Made by a program: the position numbers and the translations under genes
Notes under the pieces: generated by a model
What the model was told of the DNA's origin: nothing
Database searches by the model: none
What the model saw: the letters and a program-made list of their open reading frames with translations, nothing else
DNA from: Parvibaculum sp.
GTDB taxonomy: Bacteria; Pseudomonadota; Alphaproteobacteria; Parvibaculales; Parvibaculaceae
Length of the DNA: 64,000 bases
Reading direction: 5' to 3'
NCBI GenBank assembly: GCA_017642695.1
Contig: JAEPQD010000001.1
Coordinates: 1,745,701 to 1,809,700 of the forward strand
Shown: one piece after another, positions 15,535 to 24,229 of the stretch
Layout: each line of letters begins with the position of its first letter
How positions within the stretch are numbered: the stretch's first letter is position 1

Positions 15535-18500
15535 ATGGCGACGCTGGTTCTTTCGAGCGCGGGCTCGGCGCTGGGCAGCGCGCTGCTGCCCTCGGGGCTT
15601 TCCTTCTTCGGCACGACGATCTCGGGCGCGGCGCTGGGCGGCGCGCTCGGCTCCCTCGCGGGCTCCTTCGTCGATGCGCAACTCTTCGGCGCGTCGAGCC
15701 ACGCGGAAGGGCCGCGGCTTTCCGATCTCCATGTGATGGCGTCGAGCGAAGGCGCACCCATCCCGCGTATCTATGGCCGTGCGCGGATCGGCGGGCAGGT
15801 GATCTGGGCGACGGATTACGTCGAACACAGGCGGCGGCGCAGCGCGGGCGGCGGCAAGGGCGGCGGCTCGTCCGCGAGCGTGACGGAATACAGCTACAGC
15901 ACCTCCTTCGCGGTCGCGCTTTGCGAAGGCGAGGTGACGCGCATCGGCCGTGTCTGGGCGGACGGGAAGCCGCTCTCGCTCGGGAACCTGACATGGCGGC
16001 TCCATCGTGGCGGCGGGGCGCAGGAAGCGGACCCGCTGATCGAGGCGCTGGAAGGCGAGGCGCCCGCCTATCGCGGCACGGCCTATGTTGTTTTCGAGGA
16101 CATGGATGTTGCGCCCTTCGGTAACCGCATCCCGCAGCTGAGCTTCGAGGTCTTCCGCACGCTCGACACGGTGGAGGGGCTCGTGCGGGCGGTGACGGTG
16201 ATCCCCGGGGCGGGTGAATTCGTCTACGACACGGTGGCGACGCGCGAAATCCTGACCGAGACGTCGAGTCGGCAGGTGAACACGCATATGACGGGCGGCG
16301 TCACGGACTTCGTAGCGGCGATGGATGAACTGGAAGCGGCGCTGCCGAATGCGCGCGCGGTTTCGCTCGTCGTCTCCTGGTTCGGCGACGACCTGCGCTG
16401 CGGCGACTGCACGCTGCGGCCGACGATCGAAGACAGGCTGAGGATCACGCGGCCCGGCGACTGGGGTGTCGCGGGACTGACGCGACTGAGCGCGCAGGAA
16501 GTAAGCCGCGTGGACGGCAAGCCTGCCTATGGCGGCACGCCGTCGGACGCAAGCGTGAAGCGCGCGCTCGCGGATCTGAAAGCTCGCGGGCTCGCGACCG
16601 TCTTCTATCCCTTCGTGATGATGGATATTCCCAAAGAGAACGATCTTCCCGATCCCTCGGGCGCAGGCACACAACCGGCGCATCCTTGGCGCGGGCGTAT
16701 CACCGCGGCGGGCGACGCAAATGCGGACGTCGCAGCCTTCTTCGGCAGCGAGACGCCGGGCGGGAGCGAATGGAGCTACCGCCGCATGGTCCTGCACTAT
16801 GCGCATCTCTGCGCTGAGGCGGGCGGGGTCGATGCCTTTCTCATCGGCTCGGAACTGAAGGGACTGACGCAACTCCGCGCGGCGGATGGCAGCTATCCCG
16901 CCGTCGAGGCGCTGCGCGAACTCGCGGGCGACGTGCGCGCGATCCTCGGGGAGACAACGAAGATCTCCTATGCCGCCGACTGGTCTGAGTATCGGGGCCA
17001 TGACATGGGCGGCGGCGCCTTTACCTTCCATCTCGATCCGCTCTGGGCAGACGCGAATATCGACTTCATCGGCATCGACATGTATGCGCCGCTGACCGAC
17101 TGGCGTGACGGGCACACGCATCTCGACGCACTCGACTGGAGCTCGATCTACGACCTCGACTATCTCAAGAGCCGCATTGCGGGTGGCGAGGGATACGACT
17201 GGCATTATGCGAGCGAGGAGGACCGGTTCGCGCAGGCTCGCACGCCGATTACCGACGGCGCTTACGGCAAGCCGTGGATATGGCGCGCGAAGGACCTGAA
17301 GAACTGGTGGTCGAACGCGCATTACGACCGGCCGGACGGGACCGAGGCGGTGGAGCCGACGGCATGGGTGCCGCAGTCGAAACCGATCTGGTTCACCGAA
17401 CTCGGCTGCGCGGCGGCGGACAAGGGCACGAACGAACCCAACGTTTTCACCGATCCGAAATCGTCCGAAAGCGCGCTGCCGCGTTTCTCGCGGGGGACGC
17501 GCGACGATTTCATCCAGCGCCGCTTCATCGAGGCGGAGATGTCCTACTGGGATGCGGGCCATCCCGATCACCCGGCAGGCGCGAACCCCGTCTCTTCCGT
17601 CTATGGCGGGCGAATGGTCGATGCCTCGCGCATCTTCTTCTGGACCTGGGACGCGCGGCCCTTTCCCGTCTTTCCGGAACGGCAGGACGTCTGGGCGGAT
17701 GCGGCCAACTGGCAGCTCGGCCACTGGCTGAACGGCCGCATGGGCACCGCGCCCCTGAACGCGCTTCTGGCTTCGATCATGAGCGATTCCGGCTTCGGGC
17801 ATTTCGAGGCAGGCGGTCTTCACGGCGTCGTTGAAGGTTACGTCATCGACCGCATCATGAGTCCCCGGGCAGCGATCGAACCCCTGATGCTGGCAGGTTT
17901 CTTCGACGCGGCAGAGCGCGATGGCGCGATCCGCTTCCGGCATCTCGACGATGCGCCAGAGACCGCACTGACGCCGGACATGCTGGCGGTGGACGCGGAA
18001 GACGCCGCGCCCGGCTGGAGGCTCACGCGCGGGCAGGAAACCGAGCTGCCGGTCTCGGCGAAGCTCACCTATATCGACGGCGGCGCGGACTATCGTCAGG
18101 CGGCCGTGGAGGCGCGGCGTCTCAGCGGCGGGAGCCAGCGCGTTGCGGCAAGCGCACTTCCGATGGTGCTGACGCAGGTGGAGGCGCAGACGATCGCCGA
18201 TGTGTGGCTGCAGAAGACATGGGAGGAACGCGAGCGTGCGGCACTCAGTTTGCCGCCGCATCTGATCGCGCTCGATCCCGGCGATCAAGTGACGGTCGAT
18301 TTCGGCCACAGGCGGGGCCGCTATCGGCTGACGGGCATTGTGGATGCGGGTGCGCGGGAGGCTGCGGGTGTCGCCTGCGAGCCGAGCCTGTTCGGGGCGC
18401 CTCAAGCGCCATCGCGCGCGAGCGATCCTGCGACGCCGCCGGACTGGGGACCACCGCTGGCGGTCTTCATGGATCTGCCCCTGATAACGGGAGAGGAAAC

Positions 18501-19389
18501 GCCACATGCGCCGCGCATCGCCGTGGCGGCCGATCCGTGGCCGGGCGGTGTCGCGATCTACAAGGATGGCGGTGCGGGTCTCGCGCTCGACAGTGTGGTG
18601 AGCGCGGAGGCAACCATCGGACGCACGCTGTCCGGCCTGATGCCCGGTCCCACGTCGCGGTGGGACGAGTCGAATATATTCACCGTGCTGCTTGTGAGCG
18701 GCGCGTTGTCGAGTGCGGAGCCCCTGGCCGTTCTTGGCGGCGCGAACCGCGCGGCGGTCGAAACGCCGGACGGGGGCTGGGAGGTGATCCAGTTCCGCGA
18801 GGCCGAGCTTGTCGCGGCCGATACCTATGTCCTTCGCGGACTTCTGCGCGGACAGGCCGGAACGGAAGCGGCGATGCGAACACCGCTCGCGCCGGGCGCG
18901 CGTTTCGTGCTGCTCGACGAGGCGGTGAGCGAACTCGGGCTTGGCGAAGCGGAGCGTGGGCTCGAACGGCTCTGGGTCTGGGGACCGGCACCTCTCCCTT
19001 ACGACGATCCTTCCTATGCGAGCGAGACGCGCGCCTTCGAGGGCGCCGGACTTCGGCCGTTGAGCCCGGTTCATCTTCACGCGCGGCGGGCGGGCGACGG
19101 TGCGATTCATCTCACATGGGTTCGCCGCACACGCATCGGTGGCGACAGCTGGGCCGGGCTCGACGTGCCGCTCGGCGAGGAGACGGAGGCCTATGAAGTC
19201 GAAATCCGCGATGGTGAAAGCGTGAAGCGCGTCATCGCTGCGTCATCGCCGGCGGTGATCTACGGCGCGGGCGAACAGGCCGCCGACTTCGGCGGCGTGG
19301 AAATCGAGACGCTCGACGTTACCATTCATCAGTTGAGCCGCGCCTTTGGCCGCGGTACCGGAAGGAGCGCCACGCTGCATGTCCGATAG
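15535..19389 (+). CDS. GTA host specificity / tail tip megatron protein (g15)
   Basis: A 1284-residue protein, close in length to RcGTA gene 15. The N-terminus is small-residue rich (AGSALGSALLPSGLSFFGT). Residues about 400-680 form the GTA-specific TIM-barrel-like domain (WSYRRMVLHYAHLCAEAGG, FLIGSELKGL, YAADWSEYRG, FIGIDMYAPLTDW, KPIWFTELGC). It then continues into the phage-tail type beta-rich region with WTWDARPFPVFP, and repeat FN3-like modules at the C-terminus. It is the tail fibre hub that contacts the recipient. The stop overlaps the following gene by 11 bases. The long opposite-strand frame over this gene is a shadow. Confidence 0.95.
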   Translation: MATLVLSSAGSALGSALLPSGLSFFGTTISGAALGGALGSLAGSFVDAQLFGASSHAEGPRLSDLHVMASSEGAPIPRIYGRARIGGQVIWATDYVEHRRRRSAGGGKGGGSSASVTEYSYSTSFAVALCEGEVTRIGRVWADGKPLSLGNLTWRLHRGGGAQEADPLIEALEGEAPAYRGTAYVVFEDMDVAPFGNRIPQLSFEVFRTLDTVEGLVRAVTVIPGAGEFVYDTVATREILTETSSRQVNTHMTGGVTDFVAAMDELEAALPNARAVSLVVSWFGDDLRCGDCTLRPTIEDRLRITRPGDWGVAGLTRLSAQEVSRVDGKPAYGGTPSDASVKRALADLKARGLATVFYPFVMMDIPKENDLPDPSGAGTQPAHPWRGRITAAGDANADVAAFFGSETPGGSEWSYRRMVLHYAHLCAEAGGVDAFLIGSELKGLTQLRAADGSYPAVEALRELAGDVRAILGETTKISYAADWSEYRGHDMGGGAFTFHLDPLWADANIDFIGIDMYAPLTDWRDGHTHLDALDWSSIYDLDYLKSRIAGGEGYDWHYASEEDRFAQARTPITDGAYGKPWIWRAKDLKNWWSNAHYDRPDGTEAVEPTAWVPQSKPIWFTELGCAAADKGTNEPNVFTDPKSSESALPRFSRGTRDDFIQRRFIEAEMSYWDAGHPDHPAGANPVSSVYGGRMVDASRIFFWTWDARPFPVFPERQDVWADAANWQLGHWLNGRMGTAPLNALLASIMSDSGFGHFEAGGLHGVVEGYVIDRIMSPRAAIEPLMLAGFFDAAERDGAIRFRHLDDAPETALTPDMLAVDAEDAAPGWRLTRGQETELPVSAKLTYIDGGADYRQAAVEARRLSGGSQRVAASALPMVLTQVEAQTIADVWLQKTWEERERAALSLPPHLIALDPGDQVTVDFGHRRGRYRLTGIVDAGAREAAGVACEPSLFGAPQAPSRASDPATPPDWGPPLAVFMDLPLITGEETPHAPRIAVAADPWPGGVAIYKDGGAGLALDSVVSAEATIGRTLSGLMPGPTSRWDESNIFTVLLVSGALSSAEPLAVLGGANRAAVETPDGGWEVIQFREAELVAADTYVLRGLLRGQAGTEAAMRTPLAPGARFVLLDEAVSELGLGEAERGLERLWVWGPAPLPYDDPSYASETRAFEGAGLRPLSPVHLHARRAGDGAIHLTWVRRTRIGGDSWAGLDVPLGEETEAYEVEIRDGESVKRVIAASSPAVIYGAGEQAADFGGVEIETLDVTIHQLSRAFGRGTGRSATLHVR

Positions 19390-20083
19390 TTTTCATCTGG
19401 GACTTCCCTTTCTCGAAGCCGCGCAGGCGCAGAAGCATGTGACGGTGAACGAGGCGCTGCGAAGGCTCGATGCGCTGCTGCATCTCTCCGTCGTCTCGCG
19501 GACGCTTGCCATACCGCCCGCTGAGCCGGAGGAGGGCGCGCGCTACATCATTGCTGCGGATGCGGTCGATGCGTGGGAAGGGCATGACGGGGAGATCGCG
19601 GCGCTGATTGACGGGGCATGGGTGTTCTTTGCGGCGAAGGCTGGATGGCAGGCCTATGACGAAGCGGCGGGTGTTCTCCTCCTCCATGACGGCACGGACT
19701 GGATGCTGCCCGCGAGCATGGGGAGCAGCGGCGCGGCAACCGCGTTCAGTCTTGTGGAAGGTGAGCACGATGTGGGCGCAGGGGCGATTTCCGATACGTC
19801 ATTCGTCATTCCGGACCGGGCCATCGTGCTCGGCGTGACCGGCGTGGTGATAGAGGCGATCACTGGCGCGAGCGGGTGGAAGCTCGGCGTTGCCGACGAT
19901 CCCATGCGCTACGGCAACGGTATCGGCGCGATGCTCCACGCAACGGTGACTGGCGTGAGCAGCACGCCGGTCGCCTATTACGGCGCGACACCCCTCCGCG
20001 TCACGGCGGAAGGCGGCGACTTCACCGGGGGCCGCGTGCGGCTCGCAATCCACTGCCTGGAACTGAGCGGACCGGGCGCCTGA
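19379..20083 (+). CDS. DUF2793 protein, GTA head-spike/tail-accessory type
   Basis: A 234-residue DUF2793 protein starting MSDSFHLGLPFLEAAQAQKHVTVNEAL, which is cut here to the recognised parts: F-L-x-x-A-Q-A-Q-K-H and V-N-E-A-L-R-R-L-D. This signature is common downstream of g15, and a DUF2793 protein is part of the RcGTA spike gene pair. The C-terminal half (GVVIEAITGASGWKLGVADDP) is a beta-rich receptor-type domain. The start overlaps g15. In RcGTA the related genes are elsewhere, so its place here is as in other alphaproteobacterial clusters. Confidence 0.85.
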   Translation: MSDSFHLGLPFLEAAQAQKHVTVNEALRRLDALLHLSVVSRTLAIPPAEPEEGARYIIAADAVDAWEGHDGEIAALIDGAWVFFAAKAGWQAYDEAAGVLLLHDGTDWMLPASMGSSGAATAFSLVEGEHDVGAGAISDTSFVIPDRAIVLGVTGVVIEAITGASGWKLGVADDPMRYGNGIGAMLHATVTGVSSTPVAYYGATPLRVTAEGGDFTGGRVRLAIHCLELSGPGA

Positions 20084-20108
20084 CCGCAGGGAATTCAAGC
20101 CAACAGAC

Positions 20109-20140
20109 TTGACAATGTTCCTTTTTTGTTCCCATATATA
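20109..20140 (+). promoter_or_regulatory. Promoter with perfect alphaproteobacterial LexA (SOS) box
   Basis: TTGACA at 20109-20114 and CATATA at 20133-20138 form a good promoter with an 18-base spacer. Inside the spacer lies GTTC at 20117-20120, exactly seven bases (CTTTTTT), then GTTC at 20128-20131. GTTC-N7-GTTC is the known LexA operator of alphaproteobacteria. The box would block RNA polymerase until DNA damage. It drives the gene at 20185, 45 bases downstream. Confidence 0.85.
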
Positions 20141-20184
20141 GGAATTAAATCCTTGTATCTGAGAACACGAAAGGAGGGGACGGG

Positions 20185-20532
20185 ATGGATGGCAGGCGTG
20201 ACCCCTCAGACGGCACCCTTGCCTTCGCCGGACCCGTCCAGCTGGCGCAGGAGCTGGGCGCCATCGCCCGAGGCGAGGACGAAGAGGGCCGCCTCGCGCT
20301 TGCTTTCGCCCTTGTGAACCGCATTTCCGAACGCTGGGCGGGCCCGGATCGGGATCTCGCGCTCGCGCTTTCTGCGGTCTGCCGCGCCCTGTCGGGCGCG
20401 GAACCCGACCCGACGCATGGCGCAACACAATTTCATTCGCACACGGAGTGCCCCGACTGGGCGACGAACCAAGCACCGACCGCGCTGATCGGTGGCCATC
20501 TCTTTTATGCGCCCCGCACGAAGGGGCCTTAA
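20185..20532 (+). CDS. SleB-like cell wall hydrolase domain protein, possibly degenerate
   Basis: A 115-residue cytoplasmic-looking protein with no signal peptide. Residues about 20-110 match the SleB lytic transglycosylase fold: the helix with ARGED-x-x-GRLALAFALVNRI, and the C-terminal DPTHGATQFHS, PDWA and IGGHLFY (which corresponds to the DPTGGATHF..W..IG.H.FY ending of SleB proteins). In active relatives the first helix has a Glu before ARGE (YAEARGE); here it reads G-A-I-ARGE, so the usual catalytic Glu is Ile. It starts at ATG 20185 with a strong AAGGAGGGG site. It is preceded by the SOS-box promoter and followed by a holin-like gene, so a lysis role is likely, but activity is uncertain. 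Confidence 0.75.
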   Translation: MDGRRDPSDGTLAFAGPVQLAQELGAIARGEDEEGRLALAFALVNRISERWAGPDRDLALALSAVCRALSGAEPDPTHGATQFHSHTECPDWATNQAPTALIGGHLFYAPRTKGP

Positions 20533-20550
20533 CTTCTGAAAGGAAAACAC

Positions 20551-20742
20551 ATGGACTTTCTTCTGTCGGGTCTGTTCTCGGGCGCTTTCTCCGAATGGAT
20601 CGAAGCGGTGCTCGCCATCGTCGGCGCAGCCTCCGCCGTTGCGGCTGCGACGCCTACGCGCAAGGACGATGACGTCGTGGGCAAGATCTCCCGGATCATC
20701 GATATTGTCGCGTTGAACATCGGTCACGCCAAAAGGCAGTAA
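20551..20742 (+). CDS. Small holin-like membrane protein
   Basis: A 63-residue protein beginning MDFLLSGLFSGAFSEW. Its centre (WIEAVLAIVGAASAVAAATP) is one amphipathic to hydrophobic membrane helix, and the C-terminal part is charged with a conserved DDDVVGKISRIIDIVALNIG run. Small proteins with this ending are common after the endolysin-like gene in alphaproteobacterial prophages. AAGGAAA precedes the ATG, 18 bases after the SleB-like stop. A holin-like role in lysis is inferred from context. Confidence 0.65.
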   Translation: MDFLLSGLFSGAFSEWIEAVLAIVGAASAVAAATPTRKDDDVVGKISRIIDIVALNIGHAKRQ

Positions 20743-20887
20743 ACGGACTATTTCCTTCGTTCGAATTTGGATCGAATTCGAGTATATGCGTTAGCGATCG
20801 GTAAAGTTCCGATGCTCTAGACTTGCCATAATTGCTCACCCCGGCCCGGCGTCGACCGCCGAAGCAAACAGGCAAAGGGGAAGGCCG

Positions 20888-21079
20888 ATGGCGAGGAAAA
20901 TCTTCTATCACCGCCGTTCCCGCCGCCGCTTCATCGCGGTGGCGGGTTTCGCCGTTTCTGCACTGCTCTTCTTCTCCGCCGGTGTCTATACCGGCATTTC
21001 CTGGGCACCGCTGTTCAGCACCTCCCAGTTTGCTGTAGCGAATGAACCGCAAGCCACGCTTGCCGCAGCGGAATTCTGA
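20888..21079 (+). CDS. Small basic membrane protein, unknown
   Basis: A 63-residue protein with a very basic N-terminus (ARKIFYHRRSRRRF) and one membrane helix at about residues 15-34 (FIAVAGFAVSALLFFSAGVY). The outer part is short and polar. The start has GGGGAAGG before it. It lies alone after the lysis genes and before the SDR gene, with an inverted repeat (TCGAATT/AATTCGA) about 120 bases upstream. No family recognised. Confidence 0.55.
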   Translation: MARKIFYHRRSRRRFIAVAGFAVSALLFFSAGVYTGISWAPLFSTSQFAVANEPQATLAAAEF

Positions 21080-21204
21080 CCCGGCTCCTCCCTTCCTTCT
21101 CTTCCTCTCCGCCAAACCTGCCGAAAACCGCCGTTCAGCCCCGGACATCGCCCGCTATTGCTGCTAGAAAAGCGGCCGCAGAAGAATGAAAACGGCGGGG
21201 CGGA

Positions 21205-21996
21205 ATGGACCTTCAGCTCAACGGCAAACGGGCGCTCGTCTCGGGTAGCCATCGCGGTACCGGCCGCGCCATTGCGCATGCGCTGGCGCGCGAGGGTGCG
21301 CATGTGCTCGTCCACGGCTTCGAGCGCGAGGCGGCCGAGACGGTCGCCGCCGAAATTCGCGAGAAGGGCTTTCAGGCGAGCGCGCTCGCGGGCGACATCA
21401 CGACGGACGAGGGCAGCGCGGAAGTGATCGCCGCCGCGGGCGAGGTCGACATCCTCATCAACAATTACGGCACGGCCGATGCGGGCACCTGGGAACGCAC
21501 CGGGACCGACGGCTGGATTGACGCCTATCAGAAGAACGTGCTCTCCGCTGTTCGGCTGACGCGGGGCTTCATGGGACCGATGAAGGCAAAGGGCTGGGGC
21601 CGGATCGTGATGCTCGGCACCATCGGTTCGACCGAGCCCGCCGCGCGCATGCCGCATTACTACGCCTCGAAAGGCGCGCTTGCGACGATGACCGTCTCGC
21701 TCGCGAAGGAACTGGCGGGGACGGGCGTCACCGTCAATCTCGTCTCACCCGGCCTGATCCGCACCAAGGAAGTGGAAGAGCGATTTCTGAAGCAGGGCCG
21801 CGAGCGCGGCTGGGGCGAGACCTGGGAAGAGGTCGAGCCGCATGTCCTGAAGAATTTCATGGGCAACCTCACGGGGCACATTCCGCAGCCGGAGGAGATC
21901 GCCGATCTCGTCGCCTTTGTGGCGAGTCCGCTTGCGGGCGCGCTCGACGCGCTCAACATCCGGATAGACGGCGGGACGACCGCGCTCGTGACATAG
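21205..21996 (+). CDS. Short-chain dehydrogenase/reductase (SDR)
   Basis: A 263-residue classical SDR. Features are the nucleotide-binding G-S-H-R-G-T-G (usual TGxxxGxG) near residue 14, N-N-Y-G near residue 90, and the active Tyr and Lys in Y-Y-A-S-K with the upstream catalytic Ser in the LGTIGS strand. The C-terminal GTxT-like tail ends IDGGTTALV. The NAD(P) preference is unclear. It is 21 bases before the acyl-CoA dehydrogenase gene, so one operon for a CoA or lipid substrate is likely. The exact substrate cannot be read from the sequence. Confidence 0.88.
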   Translation: MDLQLNGKRALVSGSHRGTGRAIAHALAREGAHVLVHGFEREAAETVAAEIREKGFQASALAGDITTDEGSAEVIAAAGEVDILINNYGTADAGTWERTGTDGWIDAYQKNVLSAVRLTRGFMGPMKAKGWGRIVMLGTIGSTEPAARMPHYYASKGALATMTVSLAKELAGTGVTVNLVSPGLIRTKEVEERFLKQGRERGWGETWEEVEPHVLKNFMGNLTGHIPQPEEIADLVAFVASPLAGALDALNIRIDGGTTALVT

Positions 21997-22017
21997 GAAA
22001 AGGACTGGGAGAAAGAG

Positions 22018-23169
22018 ATGCAGCCTTTCAGGTTCGATCTTTGCGAACTGCCGGGCGAGACGGAGGGGCTCCGGCAGGAGATTCGCGCCTTCCTCGCCGA
22101 GGAACTGAAACATGTACCGAAGGTGACGCGGGCGCAGACCTGGTCGGGATCGGATGCGGAGTTCAGCCGCAAGATGGGCGCGAAGGGCTGGATCGGCATG
22201 ACCTGGCCGAAGAAGTACGGCGGGCATGAGCGGAGCTTCTTCGACCGTTACGTGATGCTGGAGGAGATGCTGGCGGCCGGCGCGCCGGTCGGCGCGCACT
22301 GGATCGGCGACCGGCAATCCGGACCGCTGCTGCTGCGCTTCGGCACCGAGGAGCAACGTCAGAAAATCCTGCCGCGTGTCGCGAAAGGTGAATGCTATTT
22401 CTGCATCGGCATGTCGGAACCGGATTCAGGCTCGGACCTCGCCGCGACGCGGACCCGCGCCGAGAAGGTGGATGGCGGCTACAAGGTTAACGGCACCAAG
22501 CTCTGGACCTCCGGGGCCCACCACGCGCATTACATGATCGCGCTTTTCCGCACCGACTTCGCGCCCGAAGCAAAGCATTCCGGGCTGACGCAGTTCCTGG
22601 TCGACCTGAAGACCACGAACGGCATCACCATCCGTCCGATCAAGGATCTTGCAGGCAATGCGCATTTCAATGAAGTCGTGTTCGAGGACGCTTTCGTTCC
22701 GGACAGCATGATGGTCGGCACGGAAGGCGGCGGCTGGGGGCAGGTGACGGCGGAGCTCGCCTTCGAACGTTCAGGTCCCGAACGCTATCTCTCGAGCTTC
22801 ATGCTGATGGTCGAGATGATCCGCGAACTCGGGAAGCGGGACGGGGCGGAAGGCGCGCGCGAGGTCGGCCGCCTGGTCGCCCATCTCGTGACGCTCCGCC
22901 AGATGTCGCTTTCGGTCGCAGGCATGCTGGAGAAGGGCGAGAATCCGGCGCTCGAGGCCTCGGTCGTGAAGGACCTCGGCGCGATCTTCGAACAGGACAT
23001 GCCGGTTCGTGCGCACGAACTGCTCGGCACCGCACCGACGGTGGGCGAGGGGAACGACTACGAACAGGTGCTTGGCTATCTGACGCAGACGGTGCCGAGT
23101 TTCTCGCTGCGCGGCGGCACGCGCGAAATCCTGCGCGGCATCATCGCCCGCGGGCTCGGACTGCGCTGA
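22018..23169 (+). CDS. Acyl-CoA dehydrogenase (first of a pair)
   Basis: A 383-residue FAD-dependent acyl-CoA dehydrogenase. Family signs are EQRQKILPRVAKGE, the FAD and substrate motif C-I-G-M-S-E-P-D-S-G-S-D-L-A, G-T-K-L-W-T-S-G-A, and the C-terminal SFSLRGGTREILRGIIARGLGL. It is followed after 11 bases by a second dehydrogenase subunit-like gene. Such paired genes encode the alpha and beta chains of heteromeric enzymes for steroid or unusual acyl chains; the pairing here supports a heteromer but does not prove it. Confidence 0.9.
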   Translation: MQPFRFDLCELPGETEGLRQEIRAFLAEELKHVPKVTRAQTWSGSDAEFSRKMGAKGWIGMTWPKKYGGHERSFFDRYVMLEEMLAAGAPVGAHWIGDRQSGPLLLRFGTEEQRQKILPRVAKGECYFCIGMSEPDSGSDLAATRTRAEKVDGGYKVNGTKLWTSGAHHAHYMIALFRTDFAPEAKHSGLTQFLVDLKTTNGITIRPIKDLAGNAHFNEVVFEDAFVPDSMMVGTEGGGWGQVTAELAFERSGPERYLSSFMLMVEMIRELGKRDGAEGAREVGRLVAHLVTLRQMSLSVAGMLEKGENPALEASVVKDLGAIFEQDMPVRAHELLGTAPTVGEGNDYEQVLGYLTQTVPSFSLRGGTREILRGIIARGLGLR

Positions 23170-23180
23170 GGGAGAGAGCC

Positions 23181-24200
23181 ATGAACGAATTGCAGACGAT
23201 CCTTTCCGACAGCGTGGACGGACTTCTTTCGGAACGTGTGACGAAGGTGCTGGTGCAGAAGGCGGAGGAGGGTGAGTTTCCCGCTACGCTCTGGAACGAG
23301 GTGGAGGCGAACGGGCTCACCCGCGTACTCGTGCCTGAGGAGCAGGGTGGCGCGGGCGGCACATGGGCGGACGCCGCCATCGTGCTGAAGGCGGCGGGCG
23401 AGCATGTCGCGCCGCTGCCCCTCGCCGAGGCGTTGCTCGCAAACTGGTTTCTGACGCAGGCGGGGATCGAGGTGCCCGACGGCGTCACCACGCTTCTCGA
23501 CGGCGACTTCACGCTCGAAGGCGGCAAACTTTCGGGCGAGGCGAAAAACGTGCCCTGGGGCCGGGACGCCGCGCGAGGCGTTGCCATCGTGAAGGGGCAG
23601 GTGATACTGGCGAGCCTCGACGGGGCCGCCATCGAACCCGGCATCAACGTCGCGCGCGAACCGCGCGACTGCGTGACGCTGAAGGGCGCCACCGCGACAG
23701 CGAAGAAGGCCGCACTTCCGGGGAACGCCATGAATCTCTATGGCGCCCTGATCCGCGCCTGTCAGATGGCAGGGGCGCTCGGCTATCTTTCCACGCAGTC
23801 GGTGGCCTACGCGAACGAGCGCACGCAGTTCGGCAAGCCCATCGGCAAGTTCCAGGCGATCCAGCAGCAGCTTGCGGTGCTGTCGACGCAGGCAGCGGCC
23901 TGCGGCGTCATCACGGATCATGCCTGCGCGCAGGTGGACAAGCGGGGCGCCGACGCCGCCTTCGAGATCGCGGCGGCAAAGATCCGGGTGGACGATGCGT
24001 CGAGCGTCGCGACCTCCATCGCGCATCAGGTTCACGGCGCGATCGGCTTCACCTATGAACACGGACTCCACTTTGCGACACGCCGTCTCTGGTCGTGGCG
24101 TGCGGAGTTCGGCGCGGGGCGCGACTGGGCGGAGACGCTTGGCCGCGAAACGATCGCCGCCGGCGCCGACGCGCTCTGGCCGCACGTTACCGCGCGATAG
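23181..24200 (+). CDS. Acyl-CoA dehydrogenase (second of a pair)
   Basis: A 339-residue acyl-CoA dehydrogenase-like protein, shorter than the first. Visible landmarks are VLVPEEQGGAGGTWADAA, SVAYANERTQFGKPIGKFQAIQQQLA (the conserved R-x-Q-F-G-x-x-I segment) and the C-terminal Q-V-H-G-A-I-G-F-T. It lacks the strong SEPDSGSD motif, as in the smaller chain of heteromeric pairs. It follows the first dehydrogenase in the same operon. Confidence 0.88.
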   Translation: MNELQTILSDSVDGLLSERVTKVLVQKAEEGEFPATLWNEVEANGLTRVLVPEEQGGAGGTWADAAIVLKAAGEHVAPLPLAEALLANWFLTQAGIEVPDGVTTLLDGDFTLEGGKLSGEAKNVPWGRDAARGVAIVKGQVILASLDGAAIEPGINVAREPRDCVTLKGATATAKKAALPGNAMNLYGALIRACQMAGALGYLSTQSVAYANERTQFGKPIGKFQAIQQQLAVLSTQAAACGVITDHACAQVDKRGADAAFEIAAAKIRVDDASSVATSIAHQVHGAIGFTYEHGLHFATRRLWSWRAEFGAGRDWAETLGRETIAAGADALWPHVTAR

Positions 24201-24229
24201 AATTCGTCATCCCTGAAGAGGAAGAACGC

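Noticed and set aside
15280-19110. Open frame of about 1276 codons on the - strand over g15
   Set aside because: Composition is the Arg/Ala/His-rich pattern of an antisense frame in a high-GC gene, with no family motif. The + strand frame carries recognised GTA motifs.
1-20742. Ordinary prophage
   Set aside because: No integrase, repressor, replication or attachment site was seen, and the gene set and order follow the RcGTA pattern. The upstream side lies outside the window, so this cannot be fully excluded.
20755-20785. TCGAATT/AATTCGA inverted repeat before the small basic membrane protein
   Set aside because: Only 7-base arms with no T run; may be an operator but not supported enough for a feature.
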